Positions 13,122 through 26,258 of a DNA stretch of 64,000 nt are shown in pieces. Numbering within the stretch: the stretch's first letter is position 1; each line of letters starts with the position of its first letter. The notes below the pieces were generated by a model. It was not told the DNA's origin, did not search any database, and saw only the letters and a list, made by a program, of their open reading frames with translations. The position numbers and the translations under genes were made by a program. This stretch comes from Hofstenia miamia (taxonomy: Eukaryota > Xenacoelomorpha > Acoela). The DNA lies in NCBI GenBank assembly GCA_004352715.1, contig SCFE01000115.1, positions 365,509-429,508 of the forward strand. The letters run 5' to 3'.

Positions 13122-13897
13122 CCCTATGATTACCAAAGGGACGTCAATTTGACCACTCCATGATATATTGTGCAGTATTTCTGTAGAGCAAACATTATAT
13201 GAACTCATCTTCCTTGACTTAAGTTGTATATATAGCAACTCTGAAACAAGCTTCATCGATCGAACAAACCCATCTGACAAGCAATTATCTTGCCTGTTCC
13301 TGATTGGCTACTCCAAACTTGTGAATTTCGTCAATTCTATTATTTAGTTATTATCTTTCTGTCTCACGCAATTGAATCTCATTTACTGCTGAACACGCAT
13401 CGTGCACTATATGCTACTGTTTAGTCTGTCATTCTATTGATTACTCAGTCATTATTCATTCCAGTACTGATGGCAACTGCTCGACCAAAACGTTACACTG
13501 CAGAAGAAGTAACAAGCATCAATTACAATGACGATTATCAGTCTGATAATGATGGAGTTTCAAGTGATGATGCTGATGCTGAAATGGACATCATTCACAT
13601 AGCAGATGTGCGTGTTTCCGGAGATGCTCAGGAGGTTGACTCCACCAGCAGCAGTAAAGAGGATGAATCAAAGCCAATACCTCGGCGTGTTCAGGGCCTG
13701 ATACTAGTTGCGCCTCCAGTTCTCGGTAGTGGTGGCGACGGTCGAGGACTCGGTAAATTTGTTGCTAAAATCTATATAATTACTTGCCATGCATATTTTA
13801 CTTTGAATATAAACTACAATAAAATTTTTAATGTTGTGGTCAAATTGACCTCCTGTTGGTAATTCTAGGGTAACGAATTACCTTGGTAATCCTAGGG
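13122..13897 (+). mobile_element. piggyBac-like element, internally deleted
   Basis: A 776-bp insert flanked by TTAA on both sides (13118-13121, 13898-13901), the strict piggyBac target. The left end reads CCCTATGATTACCAA and the reverse complement of the right end reads CCCTAGGATTACCAA. Further in, both ends carry GTCAATTTGACCAC, and the right end has a second terminal-repeat copy (CCCTAGAATTACCAA) about 28 bases inside. Such asymmetric subterminal repeats are usual for this superfamily. Most of the ~1.8-kb transposase gene is gone. Confidence 0.9.
13437..13862 (+). pseudogene. piggyBac-like transposase N-terminal remnant
   Basis: A 141-codon frame lying wholly inside the piggyBac-like insert; a better start is Met at 13470 (MATARPKRYTAEE). 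The next ~75 residues are rich in Asp, Glu and Ser (DDADAEMD, SSSKEDES), as in the acidic disordered N-terminus of piggyBac transposases. The catalytic DDD domain and the Cys-rich C-terminus are missing, and the frame ends by reading into the right terminal repeat. Confidence 0.65.
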
Positions 13898-14559
13898 TTA
13901 AGTCCGTACATCATTAATTGGCTTGATAGTTTTATTGAGAATAGACAACAAATGGTTAAATATAATAACACTTTCGGATATGAAAAAGATCAACAAAGGT
14001 ATTCCTCAAGACTCCGTTTGTGGCCCATTTCTGTTCAATGTATGTATTGATTCTTGAAATTGTGACTCTTTAAATATTACAAATGGTTCTATTATTAAGT
14101 ATGCTGATGATACACTGATTTGTTTTCCAACCTATTTAATTACTGATATGATTAAATCTTGGTATGAAGAAAACAAATTTGAAATTAATTATAGAAAGAG
14201 TCGCTGGAAAATATTATAATATTGAAGAGAAAATTTGTTGATAATATATCTAAAATTTATTGCTATTCCTCAGTAACAACAATGAAATATCTTGGATTTA
14301 CCGTATATAGCTTTCATTTAAAAAACATATTGCTCAAGTTTATAAAAGATCAATGAGAAATTTCTATATAATATTAAAAGTAAAAGATTTAAATCAAGTT
14401 GAAACTGAAATTATATTTAATTCCCTAGTTAATTCTATTATAATTTACGACATACAAGTATATGCAGGTGAATCAGAAAAATCTTTATCTAAGTTTAACA
14501 ACATATACAAGAAAGCGTTTAAATATAAACTTATATTACTAAAAAATTAAATATTTTCA

Positions 14560-17500
14560 TCATTAAAGCAAAAGACAAAGCATTACATCAACACATTGAA
14601 TACTCTCAAAAACATCCATTACTTTGATCATTATTATGTAAGAAAATGTAGCAACTGTGGTGAATTTGGTCATTCTACAAAGGTATATTTAATGAAAACA
14701 TCTAACTGTATGTACTGCATGGATAATGACTACTATAAGAATTGTCCAGTTAAAAATGTTAAGGAAATGCATAAATGCATCAACTGCAAAAATTCAAATA
14801 AGTTTAAGAAATCAACTAATAACCATAACGCATTTAGTAAAGAGTGTCCTATATATATAAATGAAATGCCGTTGACTAATTTAAAGACCAATCATGAATT
14901 GTAATAAAATTGCATACGAAAATATTATACCCTGCAACAAAGTAAATGAAAAAATTGTAATTAAACAAAATAAATTAAAATTAGTAAATACCAATTTCCA
15001 CAGTATTATGAATAAAGTTGATAAATTTTACAATCTAAATTAGAATTTTGATGACAGTACAATCATTGGCGTGACGGAAACTTGGTTAAAATCTAATGAC
15101 TACTTAAAAAGTTTAAATGACAAATTTTTTATCTTTCGAAGGGTAGAAGACAAGCTTTAACACATAAAACTAGAGGTGGTGGTGTTTTGCTTAATATACC
15201 ACGCAAATTCAATCAAATAATCAGAGATGATATTTCTGAAAATTATTCTGAATTTGATAGCTTATGGGTTCAATTTAATGTATGTGGAGTCTGTTATTTG
15301 ATCAATTTAAGTTATTGGAGTAAGAAACAATCATTTCAAGCTTTTGAAGAAAACTTATACAAAAAAATTTGCATTGCAAATCAAACAACAAACTTAGTTA
15401 TTATTGTGGGTGATTATAACCAAAATTATTTGTGAAATTGAAAAAAGGAAAATTAACGATTTAATTGATGTCTTTAGTATGGAAGTTCTGAATAAAAATA
15501 TACCAACGCATATCAACTTTGCTAAGTCTTCTTTGAATGATTATATGATTACTAACATCTCAAGCATTAGGGCATATGAAGTTTTTGTTACAGATTTTTT
15601 CATATCAGGCCATTTACTGACATGTGCAATATTTGATAATATAAAGACTCAACCAGATTCACGGATATATTGCACTAAAACATTTTAATTAAAGAAATAC
15701 TTTAACAACAAAAATTTTTTGAAGGAATTGATCAACTTAAATTGGAATGATTATTACTTTGGTACAACAGTGGATCAAAAAATGTTTATAATTGATATTT
15801 TAACAAGTATTTATCATAAGCTTTGTCCTGTTATAAAGATTCAAAACACAACGTAAAGAATAGTAACAAAACGTGGAAGATATGGATATATAAAGAAACG
15901 AAGGAATGCATTAGGAAAAAGCATAAGGCATATGCAATTGTTTGTCAAAACAAATCGAAAGCCAATTATGATCATTATAAAACATTAAGAAATAAAGCCT
16001 CAACAAAATGTAATTTTGATCTACAAGCTTTTTTACAAAAATCTTTTAATGAAAAAAATCTGTTAAACAAAAGTGGTCATTTATTTCAAATTTTTTAAGT
16101 TTTAAAGAAGAAAATGAAATTCTTTATATAGTAAATGATAATGGTGAATGCATTACAAATGACAAAGAAATTAGTAATATTTTTAATGAAAGATTTGTGA
16201 AACTAGGAATGAATGACAACTTAAATATAAAGTTTAAACATTTTTATCATAAGCATCGCAATATTAGAAAACATGATAATCCCTATAAACCAAGATTTAT
16301 TACATTAGTAGAATTTTATAAAGAAATAAAGGAAATTAATTGGAACAAAGCGAAAGGTCATTGTAAATTTCCTCCTTGGTTGTTGAAAGGTGCCTTAAGT
16401 ATTTTATTGAGACCTTTGTGTGACTTATTTAATCAATGCTTGGCAGAATCAACTTACCCTGATTACTTAATAATTGCTAAAGTTACACCAATATATAAGA
16501 AAGTAAGAAAAGATCTTGCAGAAAATTACCGACTAATTTCAGTGTTAACAGTCATTAATAAAATATTTGAAAAATTATTCAACCAAATTAACCTACAGTA
16601 TATTTGGAACAAAATGAATTAATATCAAAACATCAGTTTGGTTATCAAAAAGATACCTCTACAAGTGATGTCTTACTTTATGCTGTTGAAGACTGGAGAT
16701 CAAAATTTGATAGGAATAAAAAAATATATATAGCATCATTAGATATTTCAAAGGCATTTAATTCAATAAGCCATTCTATTTTATTGGAAAAGTTAAAGCA
16801 GATTTATAATTTTAGTGATTCATTAATAAAATTATTAAATAGTTATTTAAGTAATAGATACCTGTATGTGAAACTCAGGGAGAAGAAATATCAAATTCAT
16901 TAGAAATAAACCATGAAGTACAACAAGAATCAGTACTGAGTCCATTGCTATTTAAGTTATATTTAAATGATGTGGAATAGCACATTAATAGTAATCATGT
17001 ACAATTTGCAGATGATACTCTCATTTTTTGTAATGATATTTTAAATTTACAAGAAAATGTCGAAAAATTGCAATCATTCTTTAATAATAATTTGCTAAAA
17101 CTAAATATTGAAAAAACTATATTTATGGTAATTAAGAATAGAAGAAATGAATCAACATTAGAAAGTATTAAGATATGTAACAACATCAGTCAGGAATCAC
17201 CAAAAAATGAAATATTTGGGAGTAGTAATTTATAAGAAATTGAATTTTGAAGACGAGAGAAACAAAATCATAAAGAAAATGACGTATGGTATAAGATCAA
17301 TTCAAAAAATTGAAAAGTTTATACCAATATAATGGAGGGAAATACTCTTTCGATCACTTGTTCTATCCCATTTCTTGTACTCATGTTGTTTAAACGAACT
17401 TAAATATAAGGCAAAATCGAAATTAGAGAAAGTATTTAAATGGGGAATAAACATAATTAGCAATAAAAATAAAAAAGAAATAATGTGCAAATATGAAAAG

Positions 17501-17845
17501 AAGTGCGGATTGCTAAATTATTCAATATCACTATGGAACAAATTAGATTACTGTACAAGAAGTGAAAAAAATTCAATATTTAAGAAGTTGAAAAACATGA
17601 TTACACAACAAAATATCAATTATCTGACTAATTATAGAATAAGATGTGCAACTCAAGAACAATAAGTAAAAATATTTATTAAGTTATATGTAATTTAAAA
17701 ACGTAACCAAGAAATAAACATTTACTGTCATAACTAAGCTCATATGAAGAAAGTTGCATTATTTATGTTCTTCATAAGTTTGTAAACTTAATACATGTAT
17801 ATGTACTGAGAACTCAAATATATGTTGTTGCTAAAAAAATTTCAT
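14560..17845 (+). mobile_element. Degenerate non-LTR retrotransposon with ORF1, EN and RT (family B, copy 2)
   Basis: The most complete LINE here. An ORF1 remnant with zinc knuckles (14596-14904) comes first. An APE-type endonuclease follows: GVTETWLKS (about 15070), GGGVLLN (15178), IIVGDYNQN (15400-15426) and FISGHLL, where SDH is usual (about 15597). The reverse transcriptase then shows HQFGYQKDTSTSDVLLYA (about 16631), SLDISKAFNSISH (motif A, about 16737), SVLSPLLFKLYLNDV (motif B, about 16930) and FADDTLIFC (motif C, about 17008). The 3' part matches 11475-12350. Frames shift several times, so it is inactive. Zinc-knuckle ORF1 plus APE-EN and RT points to the Jockey/I group. Confidence 0.88.
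14596..14904 (+). pseudogene. LINE ORF1 remnant with CCHC zinc knuckles
   Basis: The 102-codon frame contains CSNCGEFGHS, CMYC...NCP and HKCINC...HNAFSKECPIY, three degenerate zinc-knuckle units spaced as in the ORF1 (nucleic-acid-binding, Gag-like) proteins of Jockey/I-type LINEs. The final Cys of the first knuckle is replaced. It sits about 70 bases before the endonuclease region of the same element. Confidence 0.75.
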
Positions 17846-19840
17846 TAATAGTTATTAATTTCTTTACAAATTATTCACTCTAAATTTACTTAATTTTATA
17901 ATAACATTTTATTTCACTAAATCTTAATAATTCGCAGTAATAGTTTATGAATATAATCTTCTCTCATATTTAGACGTGATTGAAATGATCCAATTAAAAT
18001 GCTTCCAATGATTTTAATGTTTGGCATCAGTATTCTTTATTTCATAACAGGCAAACAAAAGCAAAAAATAAAATTGAAATAAGGTCCATTTTGTTTAAAT
18101 ACTTACAAATTTAATACCTATGCATACATATTTAAAAAAAAATTAACGTCAAGATGTTCTTTTGGATTACACTTCTGTGAAGAGACAATGTAAGTGATTT
18201 TCATAAAAAGTTCATTAAAGCAGCATAATACAAAAATCTAAAAGCATTTTGTAAGAGCCGAGTATCTGAGAAAATGTATGCATTTTGCACTTAAAATGTA
18301 AATAAAAGCTTAAAGCGAAGGAAGCCTCTACTGATAAGCCAGGGACCCTATTTCCAATTAGTTTAGCTTTTAAAAATACAATTTTTTTACAAGAATATGG
18401 TGAAATATCACACATTTTATTTGCCTGGTTAGCTTGGACATTAGTCAAATAGGTATTCTGCTATTTTTATTAATAAATTAGATTTGAAGTTTTTCAATGT
18501 ATGCTATGCCAAAAAAGTCGTCTCAACTCAATAAAGCCTTAGTAACCGAAAAGTATCTTCGAGTATTTTCAGTTATCTGATGGTAAAAAGTCATAGAAAG
18601 TGTACAAAACATTTCAAATCATCAACATTTATTCAGTAATTCATTGAGCTACAAAGAGAGAATTAGTTTGATTAACTGTTTGTCACTTCAGTGCTTCAAT
18701 TGAATATTCCTTTGAATAAAACAAAGCATACAATGATGAACCTACTTCAATTATGTGGAAAGCACAATACGTGCAAAATCTACGAAAGTGAATGATATCA
18801 TGGCAAATGCAAAGGCTACAACTGTAAAAATTCGAACACGAGCTAAATAATTCAGATCAATCCGGAATCAAATCCAACCCATATAAACTTGATGTGCATC
18901 GTGATAGGAAGCTGCAAAATATCAGCAATAAAATAACTTCCAGGCAATGAAAAAGATTGCCAATGAATTTTAAGTCAATTATATTTTAACCTTAATCAGC
19001 CTAGCGCCCGTTTTAAAGGGCAAACAGTTTTTCCACATTTACAAAGAATATTCTCGAAGCCTATTTCGCAATTTGAAAATCTTGGAGCATGGGTAGGTCT
19101 ATTGGGGAACATGATTTAATGTAATGTTGAAAACTTCTATTAAAGCTTATTGCTGCAGCAGAGATTGTTGAATAGATTAAAAGTTTTCTTTGAAAATTTC
19201 AAATTTTGAAAAAGATTTAAATTCTCTGCATTGCCAATGATCATGTATTTATAAGGTTAAAATCCCATGGAAGCAACAAAGAACATTTTTATGTTCTTTT
19301 TCGTTTATTTCTGTAATACGGCTCTGTGAATTCACTTCTTATATTCCGAATATTCAAGTAATGCATTTGCAAATCTGAAGCCGAATTTAAATTCAAGATA
19401 AAAATTAGTATGTTTGATAAGTTCTATTATATATGTTAATATCTACATTTCAAAAATGACTTTGAAACATGAAAATTTTAGCTGTTTATTCCATAATAAA
19501 ATAATTCAACTTAGAAATTTGCTTTATGTATTTCCCAAAAAATTATTAACCCTAAACATTCATATTATTTCAATAATTTCAGTACCAATCAAGATTTTCT
19601 AAATTCGGCACTGTTCTGTTCCAAAATTCGAATTGAATCCAATATAGGTTCGGATTCCGATGCTTGTAAGACCCTATGTTGAAATTTTTTAATGTTAATC
19701 TAAGTGCACATATTTGCCAGATAGAATGGGGTTAACTAATAAAAATTTAATAAATATTCGCAAAATTGAAGAATTTTTCACGGACTGATATTATAAAAAT
19801 GCTGATTTCGACTTTTTTTCACAAAAAGTATTTCGTAATT
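17846..19840. other. Intergenic stretch, nothing recognised
   Basis: About 2 kb of AT-rich sequence with only short open frames. No domain, RNA gene or terminal repeat was recognised. Confidence 0.5.
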
Positions 19841-20800
19841 TTTTTCAGATTGGGTGTATGCTAAAAAAGGAGTTCCACAGTGAACAATTTTGGGTCCCTT
19901 ACTATTAAATATTTATATAAATGATTTTTCCGATTTAACAACATGTGACGTTATACAATATGCCGATGATACAATATTATTTAATTCAAATAAACGTCCC
20001 GCAAATGCCTATTCAAACTCTCGAAAGAAATTGTACTTCTCTCACTAAATATTTTCTTCCTTAAGGCTAGTTGAATAATCCTTTAAAAACTCAATTCTGC
20101 ATTGTTAAATCTACTGATACCTTACAATATAAAACTAATTTTAACGGTATCCATATAAAGTAAGTTGAGTCCTTTAAATACATTGGAATTATTTTCGATT
20201 CACACTTAAATTTGGAAAAGCAACTAAATCATATTAGAAAAATTGCCATATCGATTAAAGCAATGAACTTAATCTCTCAAAAACTTCCAACTAATGCAAA
20301 AATTCAATTAATTCATATTCTAGTATTAAGTGATTTCAACTAATCGAATATACTCTACACAGATATAAACTGTAATTCCCTCAGAAAATTCCAGGTGCAA
20401 CAAAATTGAGTTATCAAAGTTAAAAATCATAGCTTTAATAAGTATAATGAATACAGAAAAATCTCAAACTTGTTTCTAAATCCACAACACTGTCTATATA
20501 AAGGTCCTAAAGACATTCTTCAAAATAATTAATAGTACTTTCCCATATAAGAAAACTGACTTTCTTTCCGAAAAAATAATTAATAAACAAAAAAGAACAC
20601 ATTTAATTGATGCAATCAGGTATAGGAATCGAATAATGAAAAACAATAAACACTTTAAAAAACCTTAAGATTGATATTAAAATACTTTTGCACCTTTAAT
20701 ATAAAAAGACTGAAATGGCGAGGTTATAAATTTTTCAATCCTGATTATTAGAAACTAACATTGCCATAACCCAAGTCAATTATCATTCTTATTTGTAAAT
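19841..20800 (+). mobile_element. 5'-truncated non-LTR retrotransposon (family C, copy 1)
   Basis: It starts abruptly inside the RT: a VPQ-stop-TILGPLLLNIYINDF-like motif B (about 19870), then VIQYADDTILFNS (motif C, about 19953-19992), a FKYIGIIFDSHLNLEKQL segment (20175) and KIQLIHILVLSDF (20300). The same order of segments occurs in the longer family C copy at 23770-27240, including the final WRGYKFFNPDY-like C-terminus (about 20718). Frames are broken. Confidence 0.8.
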
Positions 20801-21199
20801 ATTTCTTGTTTTGTTTTATTTTATTTTGTTTTTATTTTTTTTCTTGACGGCTTCAGAATTGTTTTGCGTATTTTTATTGTTCAAACAATTTTTGAATATA
20901 GTCATTTCTTCTTCTTCTTCAAATTTTACATCGCAAATTATGGGAAATGCTATAATCATGTTTTCATAATGCAAGATGAAGTATTTCAATGTCGGTGAAG
21001 ACCAGCAGAATGTGTAGTTCATGTCAATGTAAGTATGGTCTTCGCAAAGCTCTGCAAGAAACCTTCAAAATTTAAAAAACGGATTGCAAATAAGAGGACG
21101 GGGTAACTATTCACAATTAGTTTTTTAGCTACATAGAAAATGCAAACTGGACAACAATCATTAAAGACATGTGTTTCAATGTAATTCATATTTGAGAAT

Positions 21200-21600
21200 A
21201 AAACGAGGTTGGTTTATAAGGGCGCAGTTTGAAGATTGTAAAGTTTTTAAAAATTGTAAAGTGTTCCTCCGGATACAAGTTGTTGTTAAGAGATCAATTG
21301 GCTTCACATATGTCCTACAATGTTGTCAGGTTGGCCCGACAGCATCAAGTTTTCATTATTGCTGTCAGCAAACAACACTCATTTTCTTCAACCTCTTTTA
21401 ATGTCAGTCTCTTTAGTTCCATGAAAAGGTGGCGAAAGATTTTAGCGTATTGTTGCGCTGAGTTCCCTTCAAAAGGCATTCTACCATTGCAAAAAATGCG
21501 ATTACCCAATATAAAGAATGTCTACGATCCAGATTATACAGTGGTGGAATTGTTATTTGAAATTCTGAAGAAACCTTGAAACAAATTCCAGGTACCTCCT
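21200..21600 (+). pseudogene. pogo/Tigger-like DDE transposase fragment
   Basis: The 116-codon frame 21229-21579 resembles the C-terminal catalytic part of pogo-type (DDE_1) transposases: SHMSYNVVRLARQHQVFIIAV, a degraded form of the LPPxSTHxxQPLDV segment (here KQHSFSSTSFNVSLFSSMK), then RWRKIL. The family has D/N-x-SH-x-S followed by the QPLDV-F-x-x-K-x-x-WR block, and here the block is frame-preserved but mutated. No terminal repeats were identified around it. Confidence 0.6.
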
Positions 21601-23387
21601 CATAATCAGAATCCAATCAAATTCACAGAGAACTCGATAATAGTTTGATCGCCCTACTAAACGAGCCACACCTTCAATCTAGCGAGAAAAAAATTCAAGC
21701 AAGCCCGGGTACCGAGATTGATGTAGACTGGGGATTTGTCTGCAAGCAAAAATTGCCAGCATATCATCGCCTTAACTCTATTTCCACTAGGAATTTTTAA
21801 ATTTCTGTGATTACTTCAGTAAGAAATTTTTAAATGCTTATAACTCACGAACTGACGAAGATATTGATAATCTGAAAACACCACAAGATAGAGAACTGTC
21901 TCCTCTCTTTCTTCGACTTAATTTGCAACCTGGTTTTGCCCCGCCCAGGCACGATAACTTCTGATTTTGGGCACGACACGTCTGGGCGGAACTCATAGAT
22001 TGTCTATAGAAAGCAAAACATTTCAGGGCAATTGTTGTCCCATGGACATTAGACCGCCTCATTATCTCAACACTAGGAATGGATAATTTCAAGCATTTTT
22101 TCCAAAAATTAGGTTTTTCTTTGAGAAAATCTATATTTGCAAGTAATCCCAGCACAAGATTAGGTCATAGCACAAATTTTCATCAATTTATGAGCGGGCA
22201 CCTATCCATAGATTTTTCCATGTAAAAAGCTTTCAATATTTCTGAAAATACTCGGATAAAATTGTTAAGAAATGCGGACAAATCAATTTGCTGCGTAAGA
22301 GTAACAATAGTAGAGATAAGGTTGAGTTGTAACAAAATAATTTGTGCCCTCGTAAATTTGAAGTTAGTTGCGCCCCTGATTTGGGTCAGGTGTGATTTAT
22401 TCTGCAATTTTAGCGGGTCGCATGGATGGCATTTGGTGACCCGTTTGCAACTATGATCTTAATAAATAGTTGATATAATGGGTTTATTAAGTCCTACAGA
22501 ATATGGATTGGAAAGATGCGTATCCCTCTCTGCTTCCATGGAAAGGTTAAAAAGCATGCTTCACAACAATGGAAGTTTTTCTAAAGATAGTGTGCATTTC
22601 TATATTGGTGCTTCTTACAACCTACTGTAATTGAATGTTTAGTATAGAATACATGAATTTTGCAAAGGCTATAAAATCCTTAGGTCAATTTTTTTTGTAA
22701 AAATTTCGTTTTGAAGTCAAAAAGTCAAAATTGTTGGTTCAAAATTTCAAAATTTTAGGTCAAAAAAATTGCCGTATACATGACTTAGCCAACAGCTTTT
22801 ATATGCTTTGAAATGGTTGAATTATTTTCGTGTTTCTTTGTTCTTTTACTTTGTTGCCAACATAATATTCGATGTGATCCTGTGGTGAGATGAAACTTCA
22901 GAGACATGGTTTACCTGCAATGCCCGTGATCATATCTGGTCAGACAACATATAAAACTTGTTGCAATTTACTCGATACGAAAGCGTCAATGAAAGAAGTA
23001 CATAACATAATAAACTAATGCATTTTTCACTTTTATTGTGTTGTCCCATTTCCTTTGTCCAATGTTTTTATACTGCTTTCGCAATTTTCAAATAAATAAT
23101 AATAATAGTAATTGAATATTTCCCCTAATTACTAGAATTTTTTAGTTTTCATATATAATACAATAGCGTTTCATTATCTGATTTTATCAAAATTTTGAGA
23201 TAATAACCAAACCGTAAAAGAGTAATGGGTATCTTAATACATTTGTCGAGGTCTGTAGTAACGACATCATTTCATTCAAGCCAACGAAATGATATTCTGC
23301 ATATATGGAAATTTATTGTCAAGTCAATGAAATAGACTACGTTTTGATATGTCTGAAAAACTTGTTTTGTTGCATGACACCTTGCGT
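21601..23387. other. Intergenic stretch, nothing recognised
   Basis: About 1.8 kb with only short open frames (75-105 codons) lacking recognisable domains. Some of it may belong to the transposon that supplied the DDE fragment upstream. Confidence 0.45.
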
Positions 23388-23570
23388 ATCATGGAAAAAT
23401 AGTTTTTTCCTCGGAAATTCCATCTTAAATCAAGTTTTATATCAGAATTTATCGATAATATGTTATTAGTAAAATCCGGTAAACAAGTTAAATTTACCGG
23501 ATACTGGATATTTGGATCCTGTTGTGTAATTGCCAATTTTACCAGATACCGGATTCCGGTAAATCCCTAA
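23388..23570 (+). repeat. Dispersed repeat, copy 1 (possible hAT-MITE end)
   Basis: Aligns by eye over about 180 bp with 28825-28980: shared TTTTATATCAGAAT/TTTTATCTCAGAAT, then repeated CCGGATA-type words, ending ...GATACCGG...ATCCCTA. Ends made of repeated CCGG/GGATACC words running to TAGGGAT are common in hAT-type MITEs. No matching left end was found, so the class is tentative. Confidence 0.55.
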
Positions 23571-25505
23571 AATATTCCTAAAGTATAAAAGGCTTACAAA
23601 TATTAAGCTTTTATTGAATAAAATCGTAGCAACATTATCATAAATCATCATAAACATTAATGCACAGTGCAAACTTTTATAAATGCGACATAAAGTACTT
23701 GTCGGTTTACCTTATGATAAACCGGTAAACGTAATCAATTAGCCAAGTAATTGTTCATATCAGTTCCTTAAGCAAAAATATATTTCCGATAAATCATAGC
23801 TAGGATACAAATTTTACAACAACTACAATGTGGTGTTCTATTTCTAATTTCTAACAAGCTTAAGTCGAGATTGAGGTCCGATATTATCAGCAATAAGATT
23901 ATAAATCCTAATATTAATAAGCGTAAGCAATTAATAAACATCTCGTATTGCCCGAATAAATTGTTCCAGCAATTTGAAAACGAAATTACAACCGCTTTAA
24001 GCAAAAATGATAACACTATGTTATTGGGGATTGGAATATGAATATTCTAAAAAAATTCGAGAAACAAAAACTATTAAACTTTTTTCCAACATTTAACATT
24101 TCTTTAATTAATCAAATTATTCCTTCTAGGGTTAGTATTAATAGCGAAACACGTATTGACTGCTTCTTAGTATCTCAAAACACAGAATTTCCTTATCCGA
24201 TCATTGTCTTATAATTTCATATTTAAAAGCTGGGTAAAAATTAGAGAAAAATCAAAAGAGAAAATTGAACTACTTAAATGTTGCTTGAAAAATGAAACCT
24301 GGAATACCGTTTTTTCTCAACTACTCCTAATCACATGGGTGAAAATTTCATAAAAATTTTACTTAGATGTCTGCTGTCCTGAAAAGAAGATTCTCAAGTC
24401 TAAGAATCCTTCTATTTCATTTAGTCCACCAAAAAATAAACCTAGATAATTTCTACATGTATTGAAAGTATTAGAGGAAAAAGAGAATGTTGGCAAACTT
24501 ATTTAGCATCCAAAACTGACAAAAATCATTCTGTTTATAAGAAATCTCGTAACCTATGTAACATCGAAATAAGAAATGTATTGAATCTGTTTGCTAGATT
24601 AGAATACAAAAATCGAAGTTCTCAAAAAACGAAATGGGAATTTATAAACAAACTTCTAAATAAAATATCTACTGAAAACGATAAGCTGGAATTGATAAAG
24701 TTCAATGGAAAGACTTACAAGTCATAGAGAAATTTGCAATGCTTTTAATGAGGTCTTTCAAAATCTAGGAAATTAAGAAGGGGAAAATTTTCCCTGTAAA
24801 TCTAAACTTTTGAAAGCACAAAATTCAACTGATTTCTATCTCAGATATGTTGCAAGTTGTGAAATTATAAGATTTTTTAAGAGATTAAAAAATAAATCCT
24901 GCGGACCTTCAAAAGTACAACTTCGTTTCTAAAAGATGCTTATGTATTTGTTTCGGAGCCTCTATTGAATTATAAATACTTGCATAAAATCTATTTTCCC
25001 TGAAAATTTAAAAATTGCCAATATAACTCATGTATATGTAAAAAGTTAGCCAGAAAACTGTTGAAATTATAGACCAGTTCCTGTAACATCACCAATTAGT
25101 AAGATTTTGGAACGTGTATTAGCAAAGCAAATTAATGAGCACATGAATAAATATAATCTTTACTCTAACACTACATATTGTGTTCGGAAAGGCATGTCTA
25201 CTAACAAAGCTTTGTTATGTGCTACTGAAAAGTGGAGCAAAAGTACTGATAATAACGAATATACAGCCATTGAATGTCTAGATCCTTCTAAAGCGTTTGA
25301 TTCTATAAATTATTGTATTTTACTTTCAAAGCTTAAGCGAATACATTTTTGTACACAAAGCTTAGCTCTTTTAACAAATTATTTAAGTAATCGAAAACAA
25401 CGATTTAAACTTAATGAGACATTTTCAAATTGGATTGAAATCAAAATAGGTTTTCCACATGGAACAATATTAGGTTCCTGGCTTTTTAATATATATGTGA
25501 CCATT

Positions 25506-25883
25506 CACAGGAAAAGTGTGCATTAGGGATTTTTTTCATAAATTGAGTTACCAATTGATTTAGATAGGTAATTATATGTAGAAAATGGTGGACATTTCAA
25601 AAAACACAAATACGGATTGAATGACTATATATGATACAAAGCGTTATTTCCGGTACACTTCCTGTATTACAGGATGTGTGCCAAAAAAGTAAAATAAGTA
25701 CAAAAATAATCAGTTACTTATTGGGACAAGTCTTTTTATTGTGCCCTAGCTCCTTACAAAGAGTGCAAGCGCGTTTTCTTTTTACAAGGTTACTGCGGTG
25801 GTGAATTGTAGCAGCTGTGCTTGAAGTTTCAAGGTCATTTTACTCAAAACATTTCAAATTCCCTAATACACCTTTTTCCTGTG
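25506..25883. mobile_element. Unclassified TIR element (MITE) inside a LINE
   Basis: 378 bp bounded by imperfect inverted repeats of about 27 bp: the left end begins CACAGGAAAAGTGTGCATTA and the reverse complement of the right end begins CACAGGAAAAAGGTGTATTA. It lies between RT motifs B and C of the LINE, where the sister copy is continuous. No target duplication is visible and the host seems to have lost about 27 bp there, so the superfamily cannot be assigned. Confidence 0.75.
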
Positions 25884-26258
25884 GATGTTATTCAATACGC
25901 TGATGACAATGCTATTTTGTTCAAATAAATCGATTGAAAATGCTATCATAAAAATTGAAGATAACTATGTTCACTATTTTGCCTCACTGAAATTGCGTGT
26001 TAATCTTACCAAAACTCAATTTTGTATTATAAAATCAAAAGCTAATTCCAAAAATTGTTCTCAACAGAAGCTAAGTTTTAATGGCACCTAAATAGACCAA
26101 TTGGATAAACTTAAATACTTAGAAATTACATTTGCCTCATTACTTACCTTTCAAAAGCTTAATATAAACATTAAACGAATGGCTATCTCAATTAAAGCCC
26201 TGAGCAATATATCTCAGCAAATACTTACAAAAACTAAAATTCAGTTAATGCATGCTAT

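Larger units (their letters stand above)
12360..14550 (+). mobile_element. Degenerate non-LTR retrotransposon split by a piggyBac-like insert
   Basis: RT fragments on both sides of an insertion: a GTTTNAVIELQNRI-like segment (12958-13000) and LISLDIKKVFDNVNH (motif A, about 13036-13080) before it; IPQDSVCGPFLFN (motif B, about 14002-14040), KYADDTLICF (motif C, about 14099) and a MKYLGFTVY-like segment (14283) after it. Removing 13122-13897 plus one TTAA rejoins the RT reading frame without a break at the junction. Stops elsewhere make it dead. Confidence 0.8.
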
